Assembly (NCBI GenBank): GCA_003993805.1
Contig: RSEF01000002.1
Location: 88,958,916 to 89,022,915, forward strand
DNA: 64,000 nt
Reading direction: 5' to 3'
Origin: Himantopus leucocephalus
Lineage: Eukaryota; Chordata; Aves; Charadriiformes; Recurvirostridae
In this document: piece after piece, positions 11,166 to 22,674 of the stretch
Layout of the letters: each line of letters starts with the position of its first letter
How positions within the stretch are numbered: position 1 is the first letter of the stretch
Notes under the pieces: generated by a model
The model's input: only the letters and a program-made list of their open reading frames with translations
Database searches by the model: none
Told to the model about the DNA's origin: nothing
Position numbers and translations under genes: made by a program

Positions 11166-14100
11166 TTGTAGTGTCCTGAGCCCACCTGTAAGGCAAAAAC
11201 TAGAGTGTGGATTGGAAGTGATGGTGTATAAAACAACAGTTAGATTCCCTAGTTTTGTCTGGTCTATGTCAATAATTAGACAATAATCAGTTGCTCCCAA
11301 ACGTTGGTCTAGCACGATTATAAAGCCAAGAGGCAACGATTGAAACCACATTAGGAGTATTGTTTGAAGAATATAGATTTTTCTCAGCCTACCCTCGCAT
11401 GTTATTCTGAGCTGCATGTTTAACCATGGCTAATGATGGAACTAAGTGGAGAAGACAAATGTTGGTGACAATTTTCTTTTACAGTGAAACCTGTGAGTTT
11501 GCTTAAGCATACACTGTTAACCAGACTTTCTTCTTTGACAACAAAACACCTCCTGTTTCAGCAGTGTGCTATAAGATTATTTAGTTAAATGATGAAGTAT
11601 GTAGAATAAAGTGACTGGTTTGAGAGAGAAAAGAGAATTGTATTCATATGCTGGTATCCCAAATTAGCACAATGCATTTTGTGTGTGTGACCCTAACACT
11701 CTAACCTCGAAGTGAAAATGGCTGATAGTCTGGGGGTGGTAAGCTATTTCTGAAGCAATTCTTGAAGTATTTTCTAAATGGTATTGCAGGAAGTAGCAAC
11801 AAATTAAGAGTTCCTTTCTAAGTGAGGTGCTGAAATAAATAAAAAAAGGCAAATCTCTGTTCTGATATGATGGCTCTCAAGGTGGTGTTATTTTCTCACA
11901 GGCAGCAAGAATAACAAGAGAAAAAACCTTCTTTGTGTATGCTATACATTATGAGGTGTTGCTCTGACTGTCTTACATCATGCTAAATCTTTTCTTTTTC
12001 TAATCAAAACGAGTTTTTCATCAACTTCAATGGCCACAGTAAGCTGGATTTAAAATAACGTTAAAGCCTAAAATACTCTGGAAAGTCCATTGGGTACAAG
12101 TCTGTAAGTATTTATTGTTTAGTACTTTCAAAGTGCTTTGGGCACAAGAAAATCCTTTGTCTTTTTACAGAACCAGGTACCTTACACGTGTGGAGCCTTT
12201 TTTGTCCTAATCAGTGAAACTTTTCATGGAGTCAATTAAGTCTTGGAGAAACATGTTCTTTCAAAAACAGCTGTTCTTTCTGCAAATGTTAGTCCTCCAA
12301 CTCTTCCTCACTATCTGTCAGTCCATTTTCGGGCTCAAGTAAGCTGGCTTTACACTCAGTGTTTCTTAGTGCCATGATCAGTCATTATAATGTAATCGTT
12401 ACTGATGTAAATAAGGATACAGATCAGAAAGGAAGCATATGGTTGTTGCTCTATTTTGTTGTTGGTGTTTTTTTTTTTTTTTGATGTGTGTCTCCTGGAA
12501 GAAGTTAAGGAATATGAACAAAGGAGAGAGATTGAGACATGGAAATAAGAGAAAACCCAATATAAAGGATGTTTAGGAAAATAATTGAGATGGAGGTGAG
12601 GAGAGAAATAACTGAATGATGAGAAGAGATCTTTTAATATTTCTAGTGAAAGAACCTGCAAATCTAGTGGCATCATGAAGAGTAAAGCAGTTAATCTTGC
12701 TTCTGAGATGACATAAAACAACATAGAACATAAAGAGATGACTAATGGGCAGAGAGCCAAGATGATTAAGGACTGGACTCTGACTGAGGGGACTTCAGCT
12801 ACAGCAGAGACAGTGCTAAGCAATAGCTCCTACTGCTAGCCCAGCCCAAAAGTCTGCAAAAAGCAGATAGCTCCTTACTTGCCTTGAGATGCCAGGGCCA
12901 TGCCAGATCCTGGCATGCCTGTTACTTCCTTGATTTCCCTTAGATCCAGACGTTTTTCATCAGATATAGCCAATAGATCCGGTCCAAAGTGATCAGAGGT
13001 GATCAGCATGGCCAGAGGTGGCAGAGGCTGGCCAGTCTGTCCCTGGGCCACATAGTGGTGGTGATGAGAGGTGGAAGTTGAGGCGTCTCCCCAGGGTGAC
13101 AAGTCAGAAAAAAAGGATTAGTTAAATACTGCATTATTTCTGCCAAGACAAACATGTTTACTGTCAAAGCCAAACCTCTTTTGCTCTCGATGTTCATGTT
13201 GGCAGTGATAATAAATCTTCTCTATTGAGAGTCGTGTGTGACTAGTACAAGGGCTGTCTCTCTTCTGTTGATGGTATAGCAGTGTGGGTGGGCATGTACA
13301 GCAGAGGGCCTCAATGGTCTATCCTAAATGTGACATAAGGTTTTGAGAAGTCTGTCCTTGCCATTACGGGGTGGGGGAAGCTGTAGCCAGGCATGAGGTT
13401 GTTGATGGTGCTGATTTGAGAGAGAAGTGTGATGGGTGCTCCAGGCTGGTTTCTGACAGGCGTATGCGGGGTTGTGTTGCCTGTGAGGGCTCAGGACAGG
13501 GTGTTGTGTGGACTACCAAGTCCCAAGGGTTTCCTCCCCTGGGTGGGTTATTCCCACATATGCTCTGCTTTTGCCATGTTGGGAAGCTGTGCTATGCAGA
13601 GGACAGGATAGGACTGGATCAGGAAAGACAGCAGTAGGGAAAGAAAACCATGTTCTCTGCCCGTAGCGGACTCTAGACGGAGTTAATGGTCTCACTGAAA
13701 CTGCTGGTGGCAGGCAGCAAGCAGAACTTTAGTTTGGGTCCCCTAGGATGTGACAAGTGAGGGAAAAAGCAACCACAGAAACGGCAGGCGGCAAAATAAA
13801 TGAAAAGCTGTATTGGGACATTGCTCTAGCAGTTTATGGAGAATAGTCAGAAAATACATACAGTCAGTAGCCACAAAAAGATGTGAAATGGATGAGAACT
13901 GAACAGAGGTAAGGAGGCTTGGAAACACTAAGAGCAACTTTGGTTGAATGGCTTGACTATATACCATTTTAGAGTGCTCAGCTGGTAACTGATAAGAAGC
14001 AGAAGAAATAGATTTTTGAATTTTTAAAAGCTCTGCCTAAAGGTGGAAGGAAGCACAGAGACAGACAGACAGATGGATAGAGGGTAAGGTTAGTAGGGGC

Positions 14101-15981
14101 TGGATTAAGAACAGCAGAGCATGCTTCCAAACTGAGTAAGGAAAAAGAATTGGAAGAGGATAAGACATTAATAGTGAGCATAGAAAGACAAGGATAACAG
14201 AATAGCTTGACTGTACAAAGCAGACTGAACAGATGAGCTGGATTAGAATTAGCAGTGTAATAATTGATGAAGCCCCGTTCAGTAAATAAATTTTCTAATT
14301 CAGACTTCTGATAGCTTTAATATGCCCCTTTCCCATCCCTGGTATTCTTAATAAGTTTTTGGTTTGCGTTTACTGCTCCATTAATGTATGGAAAGTGGCA
14401 GAAAAAGCAAGGGACTATCTGCCTGGAAGTTAAAACTCCATTTCATTTTTGTGTCTCTCCTTTGATTGCTCTTTATTTTATCTCTTCAGTGTTAGTCTTA
14501 AAACAATAGGACTTCTGTTCAGATGTACCTTAATCCTATGAAGGTCTGTAAGCTGGCATATGTGTTTCTGTTAGAAAATAGTCTTCTGTCTCTATATGCT
14601 CCCACATACCTGTCAAAATGGGAATTTCAGACATGCTAAGTATGACTTCATAGTTTCCCACCACAGGGGCATAGTGTCTCTCAGTAAGATTTTTATCAAA
14701 TAAATAATAGAAATTATGACATGGGATAGTTTTACAAGTGATGTAAACCAGTTGATTTTTTTTTATTTATTTTTTTACTGTACAAATCAAATTAAAAGGT
14801 AAAATTATTTCTCTCCCCCCCATTTTGAAGGTAGAAACAATTTCTCTGTGAATCAATGCATTTGGGCAGTCAGAAGAACTAAAGGCCTAATCCAAACCCC
14901 ATCTAGATTAGATGATTCAGGCTCCTGAATCCTACTGAATTCAGTTGGCTTTACATTAAAGTGTAAAATGGAAAAGTAAAGTTTTAAAACCAATACTCAT
15001 CACGATTAATTTTCTGCTGAATATTAGTCATAGTGTTGCGTTGTTCAGACATTGCATTGGCTTTGTGCATGCTGTGGGGCAGATGTGAACAATTTTATCG
15101 TTGTTTGGATTGGTTTTACAGCTACAATGAAAATTTGTCCAAATTATCCATTTTTTTGGCATCAGTTTTTAAGGCTCTGAAGCCAACCTGAGTACTGATG
15201 TTTTTCTGTAGTAAGACTCTGCATTTTGCAGAAGTTTGGTGTGTCTTATGTGTATGTATTTATTCACTTACGCAGTTAGCCACGAGATGAAGGTTTTATG
15301 TACATGAAAATGCATACAGATGATTTTTTTTCCTCCAAAAATCAACGATGGGTTTTAGGCAGGCAAGTGAACCAGAGCTGTTGCCAGAACATATTCCCTT
15401 GTGAGTCTTTAAACATTTGTGGCTCTGATATGGACAACATCTATCATTGTGTCCCACGTAGCATGAACACATTGGCAGTATTTATCAAAGATGCATCTGA
15501 AGCAATCGTAATTTCTGCTTCCGCTTTTGAATGAATTCCAAACACAGAACATTAAAAATGATGAAATCATAGCTGTTATTCAGACTCTAAAAGTTTGAAA
15601 AATGCCTAGTTCATTAGAGGTTTAAGATAACTTAAATTGTATCTAAATTGTTCTCTTTGCACACATAAGCAGTTCAGGACTGGAAGAGAAACAGAAAAGG
15701 CAGAAAAGCTACAAAAGTAAAACATGATGTATGTGTCAGAGTTAATACTGACTGCTGAAATGCTCTTTACTTTTGTCATTCTTCTGGGGCTTGAACTTTA
15801 AGTTTCAAAGTATAATCAGCATATGTTTTAGTCCTAAAATTTGCAGAGAGCAAGGGACGCAAAGTACAGAAAGAAGGCTATGAGTTGTATGCATTTTTCT
15901 GTGGAAGAAACCACTAAGGAGAAAAACCAAATAGAGAATGCACAGGATAGACAAGCAATAACCCTGACCCAGTGCGTTGCA
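11166..15981. other. Noncoding with two purine-rich stretches
   Basis: No gene recognised. The plus strand is strongly purine-biased at about 12480-12820 and 13740-14220. The bias produces a 155-codon antisense open frame (12356-12823 -) that I read as compositional. Smaller items are a 15-T run at about 12468-12482 and an (ACAG)n tract at about 14058-14073. A GC-richer patch spans about 13360-13740. The bases near 12760-12790 resemble a very short CR1 segment but are too short to call. Confidence 0.55.
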
Positions 15982-16042
15982 TGTACCTTCTCGGTTCACC
16001 TCACTGGAAAGNTGTACCTTCTCAGTTCACCTCACTGGAAAG
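15982..16042. repeat. 30-bp direct duplication flanking a single N (likely assembly overlap)
   Basis: Positions 15982-16011 and 16013-16042 are the same 30 bases with one difference (G at 15993, A at 16024), separated by the single N at 16012. This matches the other single-N joins in the window and probably reflects unmerged contig ends, with the difference being an allelic or end-of-contig error. Confidence 0.82.
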
Positions 16043-18572
16043 TGATAGTGAAAAGAAACACTGCATAAGTTCTGCTGTCATCACTGGAGCCATTGTGGAA
16101 AGTGATAGGAACAGGCCACATCAGGAACAGCTGTAAATGCCACTTCATCTCCTTTTTCTTCAGTCTTTGCTCAGCCAAAAGAAGAATTTTCAAGTCGCTG
16201 TGAATTGAGTGCCCAGCATCAAGCAGGTCACTTAGTGTGTTGCAAAATGGAGCTTCAGGAAGGGAAGAGTACTGTTGCTCATAGCTGCCAGTAGATGTGA
16301 TCAAAATGAAAGCTAAGAGATAAAATCCAGGAAAGATGATGGTAGCATATTTCTAGAGCTACCTATAAAGTAAGTAGTACAGTTATCGAACTATGAGATG
16401 CAATCAATGGGTCCTGTTTTAGGGGCTGATTAATGAAGCACATAAAGCTGGAGGGAGTATTATGGATCTCTTGTCATTGTAGTGCTGTGACATGTTGTAT
16501 TGGCTTTCTGTAAGTGGCCATAAAAATAGGAGAAAATACCCTCTGCAAAGGAGGGAGATGTTTTGCACTAATCCTCGCTGCTTTTGAAACAGTAGTTGAT
16601 AAGCTTAAGAGAGTTATCTGTGCAAATGGATTCAGTTAGGAGTCTGCCCAAGTAACTCTCAGGAGAACTGAGCTTGTGTGGTTGGATACAATTTCTTAAG
16701 AGTTTCCATGAGTTATATAGGAGTTCATCATTTATATTTCCTAAAGTTGCTTTACTGATGGCATTTTCAGCGCTTCTCTGTGCTGCAGATAGTGTATACT
16801 TTAAGAAGAAATGTTTTTGTTAGGATGCTTTGGCCTAGCTGACCTACAACAAGAAGAAAACGTGCTATGATTGATTATATTACTGTTCTTAAATTCTTCT
16901 TTTCTGAATTCTCTAGGCCAGAAGCAGTGTTTTTTTATGTAGCTCTGTAACAGTATTTCTATTTATTATATTAATAATTATTCTCTAGATGTACAGGTTT
17001 GTTTAACCAAAACTACTTCAAATTCTATCTGAAATAAAAAAATTATTAACATGGAAACTTCTGTGGGAGCCTTCTAGATAATGAAACCTGAAAGGGAAGA
17101 GCGTATTCCTGTATTCTCCTTTTATTCAGTGGTTAGCTCACTCATCTGGAGTATGGAAGGACTGTCTGAGGTGATCAGCAGTTATGTTAGAGTGCACCAG
17201 TTAGTGGTTTCAGCAGTTTACCTTGGTTAAATAAGCTAAAACCAGTGCTTTAAGTGGCTCTGTCGAGAAAGTGGGAGTGTGTTTTGGAGCTCAGCAGAAG
17301 AATGGAGCCCAAGTAACAGGTTATAAGGTACATCAAGGCACTCTGAAAATGGTGCTTAGGAGATACTAGAAACCAGCGGTCCCATCCCTCAGCTGAAGTC
17401 TTCTGGTCAGAGGCAGTGGCACCAAAACAGTGGCTCCAGTGACCTTAGATCTAAATAGGATTTCGTTCGCAGATTGTCAAAGACAGTTTTGGTGAGCTAT
17501 CTGAGGCTGAGTGTGGGTGAAATGAAACAGTTCTTTGTTATTGTTGTACAGGATTTGCCAAGGAAATAATCCAGTTTTTCAGTTTGAATCTAACTGAACT
17601 GAGATCTTTGCAGGCCAGTGCTTGCTGATGCATAGGTTGCATCAGTTTAATCGGATCAACTTTAGCCTCTCGCCTAATCTCACAGGTGAGTACTGTGCCA
17701 CAGTCTCCAAGCTGGTACTCGATGCTTGCTGGTGAGTCACCCGTTGCAGCCTCGTACTGCCAGGTTTAACATCCGTCTCCCTGTGCTTGACTTTATAGTC
17801 CGTTTTCCCATACCTTCGGGAATTGAGCTGGCTCATGCAGGGCTGACTTGAATGTGACTATACTCACTTCTGAGGTGAATACTTGTAATGCAGAAGTGTC
17901 TTTAAGGTTTCGTTTTTCTGTAAAAAAGGTTTTGCATTCTTTTGTCGGTCTAGGTCCTAAGCTAGGTACTATTTGAAACAATTTATAAACAAAAAACTTT
18001 TTAGTCCTGGTCACTTTTGGGGTAATTGATGCTTTACAATATCTTTTATCAGTACCCTTATGCTAGGTGAATATTTCGGATAATACTATTATCTTTACTT
18101 CATGTTTTTGTAGCCAAGTTCAGGTCATCTGACTGTATTACAGAAAGAATGTAAACAAACCCCTACCTTACACTTGTAACTCTTCTGTCTGGGTGTGAGT
18201 GAGAGGAATCCTGGGAAAATGGTAATGCCATAAATATCTTAATTTAGAGGTATAAAGCCCGCAAGATAGGAAAATAGATACATTTTTGCTCTGCGATGAA
18301 TTTTGGCCCAAATGTGTGAATTTTTCCATTAAAGCCCCATAAATAACTAACCCAATTTATAAATAATAAATTCAAGTGAGTATATTTCCATATGATGGCA
18401 TTGATTTTAGTGGCTTTTTGACGTTAAGCAGCTGTGTGAATTAAAAACAAAGTGCTCGCACTCCAGTTTTCTCCACTTTCTTGCCAAATTTTTGTGTGTT
18501 TTTTAAGTGAAACCAAAAAACTAGTAATTTGCTTATGAACTAGACAATAAGCATATGTGTTTTGAGACGGAT

Positions 18573-18610
18573 TAAAAAAAAAAAACAAAAAAAAAACCAA
18601 AAAACCCAAA
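18573..18610. repeat. A-rich low-complexity tract
   Basis: Nearly pure A with scattered C. The T-rich complement gives the phenylalanine-rich reading of the antisense frame here, which is therefore not a gene. Confidence 0.9.
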
Positions 18611-19419
18611 TGTCTCTATTTTGGAGCAATAGTACATAACATGATTAAAAGCCCATGGAAGTTAAAGGAAAGACTTTCACAGACTTCTGCAGGGTTTTGG
18701 TGAGACCCTTGTGTTGATGGCTAATCTGTGCAGGAATGCAAAGTGTAAGAGGATTCTTTCCTCTTTCCTCAATATGCATAAAATGAGGACTGAATATTAA
18801 AATCTATGGTGTTATCTCAGTAACTCTGTGCTCAGGTGTCACATACACTTCCCTGTCAATAAGCAGATGTGGCACATGATGCAACGTTTAAGTGGTGCCA
18901 CGCAACCTTAAACAGAACCCAGAACTGCATTTTCTGTTCCTCATTATATTTTAATTAAATATTGATGGACAGTTTGTTTATATCAGGCTTTTATTCTGTT
19001 ATAAGTAATGCTAGCTTATTACTATTAGTGAAATAGCTGGAGCAGCAAGTTGGTGATTAGTGTCAATTTCTCTTGTGACCCAAAAAACTTGATATAAATA
19101 AATTAATTTACAATTGTCAGTTGAGCTGTTTTGCTGGGCTGGAATAGACTTCATTTTCTTTAGCTAACACTAGATTAATAACCCCAAAACATTTTCTTCT
19201 ATGTACCTTATGTACTTATGAACCTTATGTGTACTGTAATGAGTTGTGTGAACTGTGCTATATAGACAGTGCATAAGAAATAAAAAAAAAATATCTGCAA
19301 ACATTATGCAATGCATATTTTTAGGTGCAAGTCTGGGCCCAGGAACACTGCTTTTGATGTTGTCTTAATTGCCCTTCTTTCCCCTGGTTACACTGCATGG
19401 TTTTTTTTCTTCTCTGACC

Positions 19420-19420
19420 N
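19420..19420. other. Single ambiguous base / minimal gap
   Basis: One N. Unlike the five other single Ns it is not flanked by a visible direct repeat. It follows a T-rich stretch (about 19401-19413), where sequencing or joining could have failed. Confidence 0.95.
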
Positions 19421-20473
19421 TTCATGAGCTTTGTATCTCAGTTCCTAAATTACTGAAAGAATGGGAAAAAAAAGAAAAAAAACCACCTAAAATATATTAC
19501 AGAAAATACAGTTGTGATAGCAATTGGAACTGCCTGTCCTATATTTTTTCTTAGACCTACTTCTCTTCATAATTTTGCAGGAAATAAATCCTGATCTCAA
19601 TGTAATTATTTAAGTGGTAGCATGGAATAACTTCAAGAGCATGAAAATCAGAGAAACCCAAATCAAATCAAAAGAAACTCTAAAAAACATAATATTATGA
19701 ATAGAAAAAGAAGCATTTGTACTGGGCAGATGAAAGCAGTGATGTAACTGAGAGTAATTTATCATAGAGAGTATCTTTCAACTTCCTCTAGGATGACATA
19801 CCAGACATTGTTGTATGTGGAAGTATATGTATTGATTGTGTGCAAGGCTAACTAAACATCTTATTCCATGTTACAAAATGCACAGTAAATAATGATGAAA
19901 GGAAGATGAATTTTGAAACAGAAACCCTACTTTCAGCTTTGTTGAAGAATTACTTTCTCAGCTAGCAAGGGTTCTCACTCTCATCAGCCATAAATCTTAT
20001 AATCATCAATAAAGTTACTTAAATAAGAAACAGTTGCCTGTTCTTAGGGTAGCTTGTAAGCTATAGAAAAATATCTTCTAACAAGCTAAGTCACCTTTAC
20101 AGTTTAGTCTTCTCTCTTAAGTAATGATGTAATTCCTCAGGAGCTGGTTTCCAGATACTAACAGGTTCTTTAGATGTCAGAGAGGTGCTGTTAGCTGGCA
20201 TGGCAGGGAGCAGAACATTTCTAGCCAAGCAGATTGAAAAGAACTTTTCTGATATAAGGAAGTGTTTTGAGGCTTCTTGTAAGAAACAAAAGAAAAATGG
20301 GAATATGGGAGGGTTTTATTAAGTTTATTTGTTGGGTTGGGTTTTTTTAAGCAAAGAAAGTAAATGGAAGAAGAATAAAGCTTTGCTTTGAAAGGAAGGG
20401 TGTATTTTGGAGAAATGGAAAGGAAGATATTAACAAATTGATATCACTATGTAGAATCTCATACTGATGTTGA

Positions 20474-21165
20474 TTAGAAGGTACCTGTGAAGATCACCTG
20501 GTTCAACCCTCACTCAAAGAAGGGAAAACTAAGGTGAGGTTGCCTGTAACAACCTTTTCTAGTTGAGGTTTGAGTATCTCCAGGGATGGAGCTTCCACAG
20601 CCTCTCTGGGCAACTGTGCCAGTATTCTCTCAGGCTGTCCTTGGATGCCACGTCCTCCAGCTCCCCACTCGTCTCAATGACCATGTATTGGACTTGCTTC
20701 AGTATTTCAATGTCTTTCTTGCCCTGGGAATGCCAGAACTGGACATGGTAAACCAGGTGTGGTGTCACAGCTGTTGAATAGAAGGGAGTAATCTCTTCCC
20801 TTAACCTGCTGGCTGCACTGGTGCTAACACAGCCTGGTCCATATTTGGACCTCTTTGCCACAAGGGCAAACTGCTGGCTCCTATTCAACTTGTGAACTTT
20901 GATTTTCTGCAGAGCACCTCCCTGGCCAGTGGCTGCCCAGCCTGGGGTTATTCTCTCTTGGCTGCAGGATTTTTGCTTTCCCGCTGGTTTATTGCTTCTG
21001 AGCTTCTTGAGGCTCCCGTCAGGACTTTTCTTCAGCCTTGAGGCCTGCCTAAACAGCATCCCTGCCCTGAAGGCTACTGATCACTCCCCTGAGCTTAGTA
21101 TGATTTGATGAATAAATCCCTTGGCAAATATGGTTGATCCCTTGTGCTTACCTGGATGTTCAGTT
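20474..21165 (-). mobile_element. CR1 LINE 3' fragment with an open RT-thumb frame
   Basis: Read on the minus strand. The 3' end at about 20474 carries the usual CR1 tail and the motif for a PSLEILK-like stretch near 20560-20620. Upstream the frame 20559-21059 (166 codons) contains SQQFALVAKRS, PHLVYHVQFW and KKDIEILKQVQ, matching the CR1 thumb region. Similarity continues weakly past 21060 to about 21165 (the region preceding the thumb, near the palm). About 170 bp expected between positions 20630 and 20650 is missing, an internal deletion, yet the reading frame stays open across it. The catalytic FADD box is not recognisable, so the copy is dead. The 5' boundary is approximate. Confidence 0.85.
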
Positions 21166-22362
21166 ACTTCTCCTAGCTTAGCCTTAGCCTAGGTCCTGTG
21201 TATTAGAAACAGTTCATGCTTTTAATCTGGGTGATGAACTAAAACCCAAACCAAAATGCAACACACACACACACGCACCGCCTCCCCACCCCCAACCCCC
21301 CCAAACGTCCACCACTTTGTTTAGTGTTCTGCATTAACCTTCCTCTGTGAAAATCTACCGTGCCTTTCTGTGGGTGTCTCTTTTCCTGCCTGTAGCTGCC
21401 CATCAAAGTAGAGATGTTAGGCCTAGAAGAAACGATGGTAGTTAGGTAACTGGGCTGTTGTTTAAGGGATTACAAGGCAAGCATGATAAAGCTGTGCAGG
21501 ATTTTGAATTGAAAACAGGAAAAAAAATTCTGGAGCTTTTCACTCTGGGATTCACTGTATCCTTTTCCACGGCATGTCAGCTCAGGTTTCAGAATGGGGA
21601 AACAAGCTGGTGGATATGCTGAGCCCTGCCCACAACATGAAGTTTGTGCACATGAATCACCACTTGCGATAAATTGTGCAAGATAAGTTCAGTCATGGTT
21701 TGTTTGGGCTTTTGGGTTGGGTTTTTTTGGTTTTTTTTTTGGTCAGTGAGCTCTCAATAAATCCAAAGTGCTATTTGCATCATTTCTAATTGGATTCGTC
21801 ATCATAAATCGTGTTTGCTTTGGTGGGCTTATACAGCATGATGCCCTTTGGGGACTGGCACTGGGACTCAGTGACCGGCCAGGTTCTATGTTTTGTTTAG
21901 GAGAGATGGAACAGAGTCCTTTGTTTGTAGGAAAATGTAAACTTTTGTATCATCTGATAATGCTTTTCCTTCCCTGTCCCGACAACCATTTGCTTCAAGC
22001 AAACCAAACTAGATTATCTCCCACCTCCTGGTCAAACTGTTCATGCTAATCTGCCTGACTGCCTGCAGCTGGTTAGAGGATGCCCACAGGAACCTCACTG
22101 CTGACAGGGGCATGGTATGGCTGATACAAGCCTTGATGTCATGAACAAAACGTGTCCCTGCTCTCCAGCCACCTGCAAGTGCTCGCTTCTCTTATAGGTC
22201 CATCAGTGCAGTGCTGTTGCACTGCTTACGCCATCAGTAACTATGCCTCTCTTGCGGAAACTGTTAGAATGTGAGCTAGTGAAATTAAATCAGAGGTGGC
22301 AGCATGGACTGCAGTCTCAATTCTTACTACAGTACAGATGCTCCTTCCAGGTGGAATGCAGT
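21166..22362. other. Noncoding between two CR1 copies
   Basis: Unique-looking sequence with an (AC)n/C-rich tract at 21260-21303 and a T/G-rich tract near 21715-21742. The 93-codon frame at 21768-22049 + resembles no protein I know. Confidence 0.55.
21260..21303. repeat. (AC)n microsatellite passing into a C-rich tract
   Basis: About seven AC units are followed by a C-rich run with scattered A. Candidate length-polymorphic locus. Confidence 0.88.
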
Positions 22363-22674
22363 ATCATAGAATCATAGAATGGTTTGTGTTGGAAGGGACC
22401 TTAAAGATCATCTAGTTCCAACCCCCCTGCCACGGGCAGGGACACCTCCCACTAGACCAGGTTGCTCAAAGCCCCATCCAGCCTGGCCTTGAACACCTCC
22501 AGGGATGGGGCATCCACAGCTTCCCTGGGCAATTTGTTCCAGTGCTTCACCACCCTCAGAGTGAAAAATTTCTTCCTAATATCTCATCTAAATCTACCCT
22601 CTTCCAGTTTGAAACCATTACTCCTCATCCTATCACTACATGCCCTTGTAAAAAGTCCCTCTCCAGCTTTCTTG
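22363..22674 (-). mobile_element. CR1 LINE, 5'-truncated 3' end
   Basis: Classic avian CR1 3' terminus in reverse orientation. It begins on the plus strand with ATCATAGAATCATAGAATGG (the complement of the terminal ATTCTATG repeats used for target-primed reverse transcription). It continues through GGAAGGGACCTTAAAGATCAT-like sequence, the GCCTGGCCTTGAACACCTCC region and the stretch specifying the last RT-domain residues. Similarity stops abruptly at about 22674, the 5' truncation typical of CR1. It is well preserved compared with the other copies, so probably younger. No clear target-site duplication is visible, which is usual for CR1. Confidence 0.96.

Larger units (their letters stand above)
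16043..20473. other. Noncoding, no genes seen
   Basis: About 4.4 kb of AT-rich sequence including one single N at 19420. AT-rich, homeodomain-site-like stretches occur near 18940-19110. There is an A-rich tract at 18573-18610. No credible exon or repeat family was recognised. Confidence 0.55.

Noticed and set aside
12755..12790. AAGATGATTAAGGACTGGA resembling a piece of the CR1 RT C-terminal region
   Set aside because: About 20 matching bases with no extension on either side; chance similarity cannot be excluded.
12356..12823. 155-codon minus-strand open frame with hydrophobic segments
   Set aside because: It lies opposite a purine-rich strand, which removes minus-strand stops and yields L/S/F-rich peptides. 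There are no domain, conserved motif or promoter features, and its middle is a poly-lysine/asparagine run from a homopolymer.
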